Assembly (NCBI GenBank): GCA_027972325.1
Contig: JAPMOS010000251.1
Location: 1 to 41,268, forward strand
Origin: Paratrimastix pyriformis
Lineage: Eukaryota > Preaxostyla > Paratrimastigidae
Length of the DNA stretch: 41,268 nucleotides
Reading direction: 5' to 3'
Positions 27,735 to 36,340 of the stretch are shown piece by piece (the stretch's first letter is position 1; every line of letters starts with the position of its first letter). The translations under genes were made by a program, and so were the position numbers. The notes under the pieces are model-generated. The model worked only from the letters and a program-made list of their open reading frames with translations. It was not told where the DNA came from and did no database searches.

Positions 27735-30700
27735 ATGAAGCAAAACCCTTACGCGACGCGTATTGAGCTGGGTAATGATTCGATAAGCTTATCGACGTTA
27801 GGCCGACATGTAGAAGGCACGTTCGATAGCGGCAAGCTTGATAAGAGCCAGTGGGTGTCGTGTAGGGTGTGGTGGTTCACACAGACTAAAAAAAGGGAGC
27901 TTGAGCTTGTGGAAGGTCATAATCAGGGGGCGGCATGCTGGAGAAGAGAGATTTCGATTGGAAATGGCATAAGCTATGGGAAAACAAGAGGGGCGGACCA
28001 AAAGGAATCACGCGTGGGTGAAGAAGTGCGGCGATCGGTGGTGGATCAGCCAGCCAGAGCGGGCGGCGCAGGAGGAAGAAGGACGAGCGAATGGGAATCT
28101 GGTATGGTGGGAAAAGCAGTTGGGGAATTGATCCGGCGGAACGGGAGTAAGCGGACGATGGGAAAGGATGGGGCAGTAGCAAGCTGCTGCCAGGTTGGGA
28201 ATAGCCTGGGGAGGGAACCCTCGGTCGGAGCTGGCCGGTTTGGTTTGAGTACAATGTTGCAGGTGGCGGTGGCGGTTCGGTGGATTTCTGTTTGGGTGCT
28301 TTTGGGGAACTTGGTCGCTGGTGTCTGCAGGATGGGGGTGTTAATGCAGGGGCTTCGTTTTTGGAAGATGGCCCGAATCGACTTGAGTCAAGCCAGTTTG
28401 GGGTTGGAATCCCATTGGCTTCGGGCTCATGTGGAGGGGGCAAAAAGAGGACACCATTATTGGATCAAACGAAATCTATTTTGGGGGAATCAATGGGTGG
28501 GAATCTGTTTACTGGTGGTGGGGCTGACTCACTGGATGGGCATGGGCGAGAATCGAAGAGCGTGGGAACACGCTCTGAGAATTGAGGCGGCATGGAAGGA
28601 GAGGGTGTGGGCGACGGAGCGGCGGAGATTCGGGCTTTGGGGGTGGGGACAGGATCCGAGCTGGCGGACTGGGAGGGTGGAGCGGCAGGCAAAGAGAATG
28701 GCTAGAAGGGGAGGACGAGGGCGAGGTACAGGAGGAGAAGGGGGTCATGGTGGTAGGAGGAGGGGACGTGACGAATGGGGAATGGCGGTTAAGGGGGGGA
28801 AGATGGATCGACTGGGTAGGTCGGTTGGCGGTGGTGGCGGATCAGGGGAGGCTGATGAGGATGGCGTGTTGCAGGGGGCGGGGGTTGGGAGTTATAGGGG
28901 TGTGTATAATACGTCAGGCCACCGTTGTTGGGTGGCAACGGCCCTCCAAATGACCGAGGTGGTGGGGGGGGCCGGGCAGTTGTTTGACGTTGTGAGAGGG
29001 GTGGTTGGGGGAGACCCGGGTATGGAGCAGGCGATCTGGGAGAAGGGGATTGAAGGGCTGGATGAGTTCCATGATGGGGATGCAGGGGATGCGGTGGCGG
29101 ACCTGCTGAGGAAAGCCCGGATCCCGACGGGGGCGCGGATGAGGGTGACGCATGTCTGTCAGGAATGCGAAAGGGTGAGCGAGGGCCGCGAGAGGGAGCG
29201 GGACTGCCTGGTGGTGCGCCTGGAAAGGGACGGTGACAGGATGAGTGATGCGGTCCGGAGGGTGGTGATGGCGGACGGACGGGTGTGGAAGAGGTGTCCA
29301 GAGTGTGGGGCCGATCGGTGGCACGCGCAGGAGGAGCGGGCGGTGGGCATGGAGGACGTCATGGTGGTCCAGGTGGTCCGTGACCGGCGAGATGGCAGGG
29401 GGGACCAGTTGCAATGGCAGGTGCAGCCGGACCCTGTGGAAGTTCTTGGCACGAATTACCGCCTGGAGGCGGTGGCGGAGTTCTGTGGAAGAAGGGGAGG
29501 GGGGCGACATTGGGTGGCGGTCAAGAGGATCGAAGGGGCATGGTGGCGCTTCGATGACAGCGTGGTGAGGGAGGTGGGTGAGGATGAGACGAGGCATGGC
29601 GACATCTTTCTTTATGTGGCGGGGGCAGGGATGGGGTCGAGAATGCAGCGATCGGTGTGGGGACCGGCCTTTGGAGGGGGAGCAAAGAAAGCGGCGAGCG
29701 GGAGGGCACAAGGGGGGATGAAGAAGGACACGGATAAGGCGGGGAGAGGTGAAGACCTGGAGAAGCATGAGGTGGGGCAGTCGGGGATGCGCCCGGTAGT
29801 GGGGGATTCGTACCCGGGGGTGCCCAGGTATCCTGGGGACGGGATGAGTAGAAAGGCCAGGAAGAAGCGCGGGAAGAAGGATGCGACAAGGAAGAAGAGG
29901 CAGGTGGCAAAGATGAGGGACATTGAGAAGACATATGACGAGAAGGCGGAGGAGGAGGAATTCAAAGGGGTGGAGAAGTGGTGCCAGGGCAAGAAGGAGG
30001 CCAACTTGAGGGCGGGGCTGCCGGCGAGGGAAGAGGGAAGGATGAGGGTGGTGGGGTGGAATGTTCGAGGGTTGGGGTCAGACTGGAAGAAGAGCAATGT
30101 GGCGGACCTGCTGCGAGTTGGGGGGGTCAACATCGCCCTCCTGCAAGAGACGAAAGGCACGAAAGACAACAAGCAACAGTTGGAGGAGAAGTGGATGAAG
30201 GGGTGGTGCTGGAGGAGCTCGGTGGTGGAGGATGCAGAGGCGCGGCATCCCAAGGGAGGGGTGATGATTGGGTATCGGCGGACCTTGCAGATAGCAGTGC
30301 GTAAGGTCAGGGAAGTGATCCCGGGCTATTTGATGTTTCTCGATTGGTCGGAGGGGAAGACCAACCTGAGGCTCATAGATTTATACTACCCAACCGGGGA
30401 GGGAGAGGACAAGGTGAGGGTAAGGAATGTCATTGTCAGGAGGTTGGAAGAGTGCATGGCGGAGGGAGCAGCCGAGGGGAGAGGCGTAGTGGTGTACACG
30501 GACGCGAATAGTTGGGCCAAGGAGGTTGGGGAGCAGGAGATGCTGGGTCTGTACGACACGGCGAAGATGGTGGGTAAGCAGAACGAGATTACATTCGTGC
30601 GCAACAAGAAGAAGGGAGGGAAGGTGGAGGTGGAGGAGGAGGGCAAGCAAGGGGGGAAGAAAGGGGAGGCCAGGCTGGACCTGTGCTTGGCAACGCAGGG

Positions 30701-32060
30701 GACTATGGCGCGAATGCTGGACAACATGTGGGTGTGGAGAAATGAGGAGGTTCAATGGCAAGAAGTCACAGACCATCACATGGTCGTCACTGACTTAAGG
30801 AACATGCTGCCGGCATGGGCGGGGACGTCTCGGAGGAAGGTGGCCATCTGTCCGTCCAGGTCGGACCTGGACGCGTTGCTGCGTGAGAAGAGGAAGGATG
30901 AGTATGAAGGGATGGTGAAGAAGATGCGCACGTACCGGGAGAAAGTGGCGGAATTGCTTCGGAAGGCGGTGGAGAAGGGGGCGGACCCGTCGTTCGAGCA
31001 GATGAGTGGGATCCTGCGGGAGACGGCGGGGAAGGTGTTCGGGTTCCGGGACGTGGCCAACACAGACAGGGATTATGAGCCCCACCGCATGAAGAAGCTG
31101 AGACGGATGGCGATGGCGGAGAGGGACCAGAGCCTGAGGAGGGAAATGCAAAAGCAGCTGGCCAAAATGAGAGGCGTGCACTGCAGGAAGAGGGATCGGG
31201 CGTTGGAAGGGAAGCGCAAGCGCATATACAAGGGCATCATGACAGACGGGGTGGCACCGGTGACGTCGTATGCAACGAAGAATGCGGAAGGAAAGGTGGA
31301 CAAGGTGGTTACAGATCCGGAGGCGGTGAAGAATGGATGGAGGAAGTTCATGGCGGACCTGGCAAGGAGGGTGATGCTGACGGGCCCGGGGTTGGGGCGG
31401 GCGCCAGAAGGAAGGCCGCAGGAAGATGAGAGGGTGATCATGGCCCCCCTCACAACGTATGATGTTGAGACAATCCTGGGAGCGCTCCCCGATGGTAAGG
31501 CGGCGGGCCCGGATGGGGTGACGGCAGAGATGATCCACGCCTGTAGGGAAGAGATCAAAGAGTGGATGGGGAGGAGGTACAATGAGATGTTGGAACGGAG
31601 TGAGGTGCCGCAGGAGCTTAAGGTCAGCTCGGTGTTCATGGCCACAAAGTCGCAGACAGAGCACCCCGGGGACCCTGCAGGCAGAAGGCCAATCACTTTG
31701 ATACAAGTCTTTTTGAAGGGGTTGCAGGTGGTGGTGGCGTCGCGATTTCAAGAGTGGTGCGTGCAAAAGAAGGTATTTGGGGAGGAGCAGTTTGGGTTTC
31801 TGAGAGGGAGGAGGATTGAGACCCCAATCGCAGAAATTATGGGAGTGTTGACGGATGCGAAAATTATGGGAGGCAGGGAATTCCACATGTGCTCGTTGGA
31901 TATCAAAAAAGCCTACGATACAGTGGACATGGACGCACTGAGGAGGGGACTGAGACGGATGGGGGTGGAGGAGGCATTCATCAGGTATGTGGATAGTCTG
32001 TACGAGGGAAGGAAGGCCAAAGTCATCACGGGTTTCGGGCTGACGAGAGCTACGAGATAG
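27735..32060 (+). CDS. LINE B ORF2: USP-like protease, AP endonuclease, RT (N-terminal part)
   Basis: Read from ATG 27735 (MKQNPYATRIELGND), although the frame is open from 26613. Domains: a low-complexity Gly/Arg/Trp-rich region (residues ~1-385); a USP-type deubiquitinase-like domain (~390-625); a basic Lys/Arg linker; AP endonuclease (~770-1020); RT from ~1220. RT motifs include GKAAGPDG, RRPIT, QFGFLRGR and LDIKKAYDTV (Asp at 31899-31901). The frame stops at 32060, just before RT motif B, which continues in the -1 frame; LINE A shows the same change. It would nick the target and prime cDNA synthesis. A cysteine protease ahead of the endonuclease is unusual. Confidence 0.8.
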   Translation: MKQNPYATRIELGNDSISLSTLGRHVEGTFDSGKLDKSQWVSCRVWWFTQTKKRELELVEGHNQGAACWRREISIGNGISYGKTRGADQKESRVGEEVRRSVVDQPARAGGAGGRRTSEWESGMVGKAVGELIRRNGSKRTMGKDGAVASCCQVGNSLGREPSVGAGRFGLSTMLQVAVAVRWISVWVLLGNLVAGVCRMGVLMQGLRFWKMARIDLSQASLGLESHWLRAHVEGAKRGHHYWIKRNLFWGNQWVGICLLVVGLTHWMGMGENRRAWEHALRIEAAWKERVWATERRRFGLWGWGQDPSWRTGRVERQAKRMARRGGRGRGTGGEGGHGGRRRGRDEWGMAVKGGKMDRLGRSVGGGGGSGEADEDGVLQGAGVGSYRGVYNTSGHRCWVATALQMTEVVGGAGQLFDVVRGVVGGDPGMEQAIWEKGIEGLDEFHDGDAGDAVADLLRKARIPTGARMRVTHVCQECERVSEGRERERDCLVVRLERDGDRMSDAVRRVVMADGRVWKRCPECGADRWHAQEERAVGMEDVMVVQVVRDRRDGRGDQLQWQVQPDPVEVLGTNYRLEAVAEFCGRRGGGRHWVAVKRIEGAWWRFDDSVVREVGEDETRHGDIFLYVAGAGMGSRMQRSVWGPAFGGGAKKAASGRAQGGMKKDTDKAGRGEDLEKHEVGQSGMRPVVGDSYPGVPRYPGDGMSRKARKKRGKKDATRKKRQVAKMRDIEKTYDEKAEEEEFKGVEKWCQGKKEANLRAGLPAREEGRMRVVGWNVRGLGSDWKKSNVADLLRVGGVNIALLQETKGTKDNKQQLEEKWMKGWCWRSSVVEDAEARHPKGGVMIGYRRTLQIAVRKVREVIPGYLMFLDWSEGKTNLRLIDLYYPTGEGEDKVRVRNVIVRRLEECMAEGAAEGRGVVVYTDANSWAKEVGEQEMLGLYDTAKMVGKQNEITFVRNKKKGGKVEVEEEGKQGGKKGEARLDLCLATQGTMARMLDNMWVWRNEEVQWQEVTDHHMVVTDLRNMLPAWAGTSRRKVAICPSRSDLDALLREKRKDEYEGMVKKMRTYREKVAELLRKAVEKGADPSFEQMSGILRETAGKVFGFRDVANTDRDYEPHRMKKLRRMAMAERDQSLRREMQKQLAKMRGVHCRKRDRALEGKRKRIYKGIMTDGVAPVTSYATKNAEGKVDKVVTDPEAVKNGWRKFMADLARRVMLTGPGLGRAPEGRPQEDERVIMAPLTTYDVETILGALPDGKAAGPDGVTAEMIHACREEIKEWMGRRYNEMLERSEVPQELKVSSVFMATKSQTEHPGDPAGRRPITLIQVFLKGLQVVVASRFQEWCVQKKVFGEEQFGFLRGRRIETPIAEIMGVLTDAKIMGGREFHMCSLDIKKAYDTVDMDALRRGLRRMGVEEAFIRYVDSLYEGRKAKVITGFGLTRATR
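28893..29610 (+). other. USP-type deubiquitinase-like domain in LINE ORF2
   Basis: The Cys box reads GVYNTSGHRCWVATALQ (catalytic Cys codon 28926-28928), matching the G-x-x-N-x-G-x-x-C-x-x-x-x-x-L-Q pattern of ubiquitin-specific proteases. Two Cys-x-x-Cys pairs (HVCQEC at about 29155, KRCPEC at about 29295) form a zinc-finger-like insertion, as in USP fingers. The His box reads YRLEAVAEF...GGRHWVAVKR (His 29508-29510), followed by WWRFDDSVV (Asp 29553-29555), the canonical C-terminal USP signature. Cys-to-His spacing is 194 residues, shorter than most USPs, so this is a compact form. Cys, His and Asp are all present. Confidence 0.8.
30042..30795 (+). other. AP-endonuclease (EEP fold) domain of LINE ORF2
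   Basis: Begins RVVGWNVRGLG (Asn of the first metal-site strand), then IALLQETKG (catalytic Glu), GVVVYTDANSWA (Asp/Asn pair), ARLDLCLAT and the closing TDHHMVVTDL (Asp-His). This is the standard APE-type endonuclease order of LINEs and would make the first-strand nick for target-primed reverse transcription. LINE A starts inside its last motif. Confidence 0.9.
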
Positions 32061-32131
32061 AGAGAGGCATCAGTCAGGGGGACCCGCTTTCATGTCTGCT
32101 ATTTATCTCATTTATGGAGGAAGTGCTGGCG

Positions 32132-32137
32132 GAGGTG
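32132..32137 (+). repeat. Short target-site duplication of X3, left copy
   Basis: GAGGTG occurs here and at 33602-33607, on both sides of X3. LINE A has a single GAGGTG at the same point, followed directly by the sequence found right of X3. Only 6 bp are shared, so the exact edges may be off by a few bases. Confidence 0.65.
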
Positions 32138-32394
32138 TGTCATACATGTTTGCAACATAGAGATGCAAAACTCCCGATTCCGGCCGAAGCCGGGGGGAAC
32201 ATGACCCCCAGTCCCTCCCATGTCCCCCGCAATTCTGCGGGCAACTAGGGCTAGGGGCGGGGGCTATGGTGACAGGGAGAGGTAGAAAAGAACGGGGGGG
32301 GAGGGGACCAAGGAATAGGGTGGATCGAGGAGATAAATCAGGGAAAAGACTGAACAACGGGACAAAAGATTGAACCGAAAGGAACACAATTCCC

Positions 32395-33555
32395 TTACAT
32401 TGGGACTTCTTGGGCGTTGGGCATCCGCGTCCCCATGTACCATCTGGTACTGGTGCGTAACACGAACATCGGGGCGTGTTGTTGGCGGATCCACCATCCA
32501 AAGTCCCGCCTCCGCGGCCCGTCCGGTCCCGCGGGCACTCGAGCCGCCCCGCTCCCCTTCAACCCCAGATCCGTGGGGCAGAGCGAGGCTCCCTTCGGCG
32601 TGGCAAGAAGCCCTTGCGCTGGGGCAGGGACAAGCGCAGGGGCAGCATGGGCAGGGGCAGCATGGGCAGGGGCAACATGGGCAGGGGCAACATGGGCAGG
32701 GGCAGGGGCAGGGGCAGGGGCAGGGCATGGGCAGGGGCCACAGTGGGAGTCGCAGTGGGGGCTGGTGCAGATGCAGTGGGGGCTGGTGCAGATGCAGTGG
32801 GGCTGCTGCAGATGCAGTGGGGCTGGGGCGGCACCCTGGCGAACGGATTCCCGACCGGCGCGGGCTGCTGGTGGGCAACAGCAGGGCGCACAGCAAAGGA
32901 TTGCTGTCAGCCTTCTCCTCAACCCTGTCCTTCTTCTTTGCTGGCGAAGGTTCAGGGGATGGCGGACGTGGCCGACTCGTACCACCTCCAAGCTGAAGCG
33001 GGGCAGCTGAGGGGTCGATGCAATGTGCGGTCACTTTTCCGGGAGGCTGTTTGACAGTGCTCGGTGACTTTGGACACAGGCCGGATTGCGGCGAAGCAGT
33101 GGACGGGTTCACCGAAGCCACAGGTCGGGCGGGAACGGGGTCGCCATCGATACTCGCGATACAGTAACGGGCTTGCTGGAAGACTCCAAATTGAAAATGG
33201 TGGCACCACAAATGAATTGAATCAATTGCGCAAGCTTTTGGCAGCACAGAGATTGATCGCCCCCCGCCGACCGTAGAATGCTCAAACTGATGCGCTGAAG
33301 CAACTTGGTCGACGGGATGCGCTTCTCAGAGGCCACCAAATACCCAAAAAGTTTGCCAAACTCAGGGATCATGGTAGAAGTGAAGGAAAGACGGCTCAGC
33401 TGGTCCATGCTCCGGAAGATAGCTCGATGATCGTCGAGCTCGTCAATAAAGCACAGAAATGGATCTTCTTCATCAAGAATAGAAGCATGTTTTTCAATAA
33501 AAGCAATGGTTGCGTCGTCCAGATCATCATTCACCGCAGTGATTTCGCAGGCCAT
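32395..33555 (-). pseudogene. X3 protein, diverged homologue of the X1 protein
   Basis: Starts at ATG 33555-33553 (MACEITAVNDDLDDATIA). The N-terminal domain aligns with X1: EFGKLFGYL against EFCKLFGHLG, and RIPSTKLLQRISLSI against LPSSTLLKGIIESL, with similar length. A Pro/Ser-rich middle follows in another frame, including Cys-Pro and Ala-Pro repeats made by minisatellites, and the C-terminus keeps DFGWW...RWYMG, ending at 32395. At least one frame change separates the N- and C-terminal parts as read. Low identity with preserved landmarks shows that the family is old and was under protein-level constraint. Confidence 0.7.
32630..32835 (+). repeat. Two minisatellites inside X3
   Basis: At about 32630-32735 the phrase ggggcagcatgggcag repeats with 6-, 12- and 18-bp steps. 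At about 32750-32830 a ~21-bp phrase gtgggggctggtgcagatgca repeats three to four times. On the coding (minus) strand they give Cys-Pro/Ala-Pro and His-Leu-His-Gln-Pro-like repeats in the linker of the X3 protein. Confidence 0.85.
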
Positions 33556-33607
33556 AGCCCTGCGTAAATCGTGTTGAACTGAGAATAGTGCCGGGGAACC
33601 AGAGGTG

Positions 33608-34776
33608 CGAAAGCAGGAAGGTGGGTATATCCTGGATAGTGGAAGGAAGGTGAAAGTCCTTGCGTTCGCTGACGATGTCATGCTTGTCACTCGAACCAAG
33701 GAGCAGATGGTCCGGTTGGTCAACACAGTGAGGCGGAAGGTGGAGGAGGCAGGCATGCAGCTGTCGTGGACCAAGTGTGACTACCTGTGTGGGGGTGAAG
33801 AGTAAGACGGACCTGGACCTGGGTGAGGTCGGGTCATCAAGGTCCAGCAGAAGGGCGGGGCCATCCGGTACCTGGGGATTTGGATAGACGAGGAGATGAA
33901 CATGAAGGTCAACACGGAGAAGGTCATCCAGAAAATGTGTGGGAGGCTGCACAGGCTGATGGACAAGAAGGTCCCCCCGAGGTTGATGGTGCAGATGATC
34001 AACGAGTGCGTGTCGACATGCCTCCAATATACTGCGAGGCAGTGCCCCATGCCGCAGAAGGACCTTGAGATCCTGCAGCAGCGTTATGCACGAGTATTTA
34101 GGGAGATTGGTGGGTGCTTGGGGAAATGCGACCCGGCGGAGGTGCTCTTCTTCCCGGAGGATGAGGGTGGGATGGGTCTCAAGGACCCGGTGGATGTGCA
34201 CGACATGATGGTGCTCACGCAACTGCTGGGCAGGGTGGCGGACCAGCAAGGGTGCGGCGTGATGCTCCGTGAAGAGATAGCCCTATTGCAAAAGTTGTGG
34301 ACGACGAGTGAGCCTGCTGGACAACCCGGGAAGTGGGTCAGACTGCACGCGAAGGAGAAGATGCCGGGGGTGGTGTCGGGGATGCTGAGGATCTTGCACA
34401 AGAAGGGGTTGGCCATTGTGGGATGGGGAGGTATCGAAGAAAGAAGTGGAATGGGGAATGCCGACAACACTGGAGGAGTTGGCAGAACCATGCAAAATCA
34501 CCAAGAGGCACAGGCAGACACTCATGAAGGGGCATCAGGAGTGTGGCTGACCTGATTGTGGGCGGTAGGTTCCAGTGGAAGGGCACGATGCCGCAGTACG
34601 TGGAGGCCATCAAGGAGCGTGTGTGCGTGTGGAAACAAAGTGGAGACGGAATATGTTAAGCTGGCGAGGAGGATCCGAGGAGGAAGTGGCAGAAAGAGAT
34701 CGAAAGAGGGCAAGGACGGAGCAGGAAAGGAGGAGAGCCGAGAGGGGCGGGAGGGATGCGGGCAAGAGAGGATGGT
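33608..34776 (+). pseudogene. LINE B ORF2, RT motif C and thumb region
   Basis: Resumes exactly where X3 ends: RKQEGGYILDSGRKVKVL, then LAFADDVMLV (Asp pair 33671-33676) and the thumb, aligned with LINE A 12601-13790. Relative to LINE A it has several one- to three-base losses, mostly in runs (near 33790, 33828, 34313, 34327, 34422, 34528, 34632), so the frame changes repeatedly. The part before X3 shows almost no indels against LINE A, so poorer base accuracy here is possible. It stops matching at about 34776, before RNase H. Confidence 0.85.
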
Positions 34777-34815
34777 TTGCGCATTTGCGGAGCGTAGCCA
34801 CCCCGCCCCCCCCTC
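34777..34815. other. Short flank between LINE B and DIRS2
   Basis: A C-rich stretch of ~39 bp that matches neither LINE A nor the DIRS2 terminal repeat. Nothing else is seen in it. Confidence 0.5.
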
Positions 34816-34995
34816 CTACGGACCTCCCTAGACCGACCACCCCCACCACCACAATCTAATAATAGGATAAGGATCCCATGTTCATTCTCTCTCGAAACAT
34901 TTAAAGATTAATTTTTAATCCTTATTTTCTTTTCCTTCAAATATAGCTATCCTCACCATGGTACTTGAGACCTTATCCCCCGCGAATTTTCGCGT
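34816..34995 (+). repeat. DIRS2 left inverted terminal repeat
   Basis: About 34838-34993 is the reverse complement of about 40957-41100, for example caaatatagctatcctcacc against its complement at about 40990-41010. The outermost ~37 bp (ctacggacctcccta and onward) are specific to this end and are mirrored by the first half of the internal complementary region. Confidence 0.9.
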
Positions 34996-35209
34996 TCGAC
35001 AAAGATCTGCACCACGGACTTCCGCCCTTACGACGGACCCCTCCAGGAGGTAGGATGAAAGGCGCCCTTCCGACTCGATCCTTCTGCCGGGAAAAAGAAG
35101 GGCTAGTAAAACCCGGTCTGAGTCGCATGTCTTTACCTTCACCCTCTCCACACTGGAGAGCGTCCGCAAACCGCCAAGTCGCGGCCTGGGGCAGGTGGGT
35201 GGGATTATC

Positions 35210-35318
35210 TCGTGGTGGTGGGGGGTGGTCGGTCTAGGGAGGTCCGTAGAAATCCTTCATGGAATTCGGACTTCCCAGACCACCTACGACAGGAGACCAC
35301 CCCCCACCACCACAATCT
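35210..35318. repeat. DIRS2 internal complementary region
   Basis: Bases up to 35248 are complementary to the left terminus and bases from 35249 to the right terminus. The junction gtag/aaat at 35248-35249 therefore represents the two element ends side by side, as expected for DIRS replication through a circular intermediate. Confidence 0.9.
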
Positions 35319-35331
35319 CATAATAGGATTT

Positions 35332-36340
35332 TCAAAGATCCTCATCAGTCCCGAAGAGGGTCACCATTGGTGCCTCCCTAGGGGCTGCGCGATTGTAGTG
35401 CCTGTCCATTGCGCTGGACTGGCTCGACCACCCAAACATCCTCCGAACCACCGCGTCAGGGACCTGGTGTTCAAGGAGTTTCGTCGCCGCGGCGCCCTCA
35501 GGGCATGCGGTCGGAATTCTGGCGGGATGCCGGCCTCCCGCATCAAGCGGGAGGTGAGCGTGGAGATGCGTTCCGCAGACAGAGGCTCTCCCCCGCAAGG
35601 CGACAAAGAGTGCGTCCGAGTCGCCAGGGCGGCGCCTACGGCGGACCTCCTTTGCGCAGCAATGGGGGCAGGTGACGTCATTTTCCGGTACTCCACCGAT
35701 ATGACGCGCCTCCCACTGACCCGCCGACGTCTTCGTCTTCAGGGTCAAGTCCATCCCATGGTCGGCCTCCTCCCAGTGGGAGAGGCTGACCGAAATCCTG
35801 GCCATGTCACCGCCCCTCAATCCTGAGGTGTACAGGAGTATGGCCATCTTCCCGAGCAGGTCATCGCGCGAAAGGGATCCATTCGGACCCTTTCTGCGAA
35901 GCAACTCGCCCAATGGGAGGGATCGAAGGTCCGATCATACTTCGGGACCGACGGACGTTGTCTTTGATCCCTCAAGAACCAGACGCACCCAGGGGTTGTC
36001 CCCCAGGTTCTTGCCGAGCAGTATCGAGAGCTTTGCTGAAATAGCACTCGAGAGGTTTGTGAACCACTTACTGCTGAATGCATTTCCTGCGAACTGTTCC
36101 GCCAGGAAATTCCCGAGGCGAACACCTGTCGCCTCAAAGGGGTCCAGGGATTTCTCCTGGCACCAGCGCGTCCAGCGTGCCCAGGCCAAAGCTATGGCTT
36201 TCCGGCGAGACTCAGAACGAGCCATATTCACCAGGGCTATAGCGCCGTCGCCGGCCTCCTCTGGAGGAAAGAAGGCGCAGCGGTTGGGTGCCACCGCACC
36301 CATCAACTCTGGGTCAGCCAGGTCGTCCAGTTGAACGACA
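35332..36340 (-). pseudogene. DIRS2 tyrosine recombinase
   Basis: The catalytic half has ILLYTSGLRGGDMARIS (first Arg of the R-H-R-Y set), the helical segment following VCGTHLHAHL, and the C-terminal MFGWSSQSSAMDRHYNRA (tyrosine region). The N-terminal SAM-like half is at about 36000-36330 (NMARSESRRKAIALAWARW). It would insert circular cDNA without target duplication. Part of a broken fossil; the catalytic domain is easily recognised. Confidence 0.8.

Larger units (their letters stand above)
32138..33601 (-). mobile_element. Element X3, diverged member of the X family
   Basis: A 1464-bp insertion in the RT of LINE B, absent from LINE A. Read on the minus strand it starts ggttccccggcactattctc, similar to the start of X1 and X2, encodes a protein related to X1, and ends with a CCGGC-TTCG-GCCGG hairpin (32180-32193) after ATGTTCC, as in X1. 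The stem bases differ from X1 but pairing is kept. The tail lacks a clear CA run. It contains two local minisatellites. Confidence 0.8.
26098..34776 (+). mobile_element. LINE copy B, 5' part present, split by X3
   Basis: Same family as LINE A. It begins inside the DIRS1 recombinase region with a tRNA-like leader, carries an ORF1-like region and a large ORF2 (USP-like, endonuclease, RT), is interrupted by X3 at 32138-33601, resumes at 33608 and stops matching LINE A at about 34776, just before DIRS2. The RNase H, C-terminal domain and 3' UTR known from LINE A are absent here. From the two copies, a full element would be near 10 kb. Confidence 0.85.
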
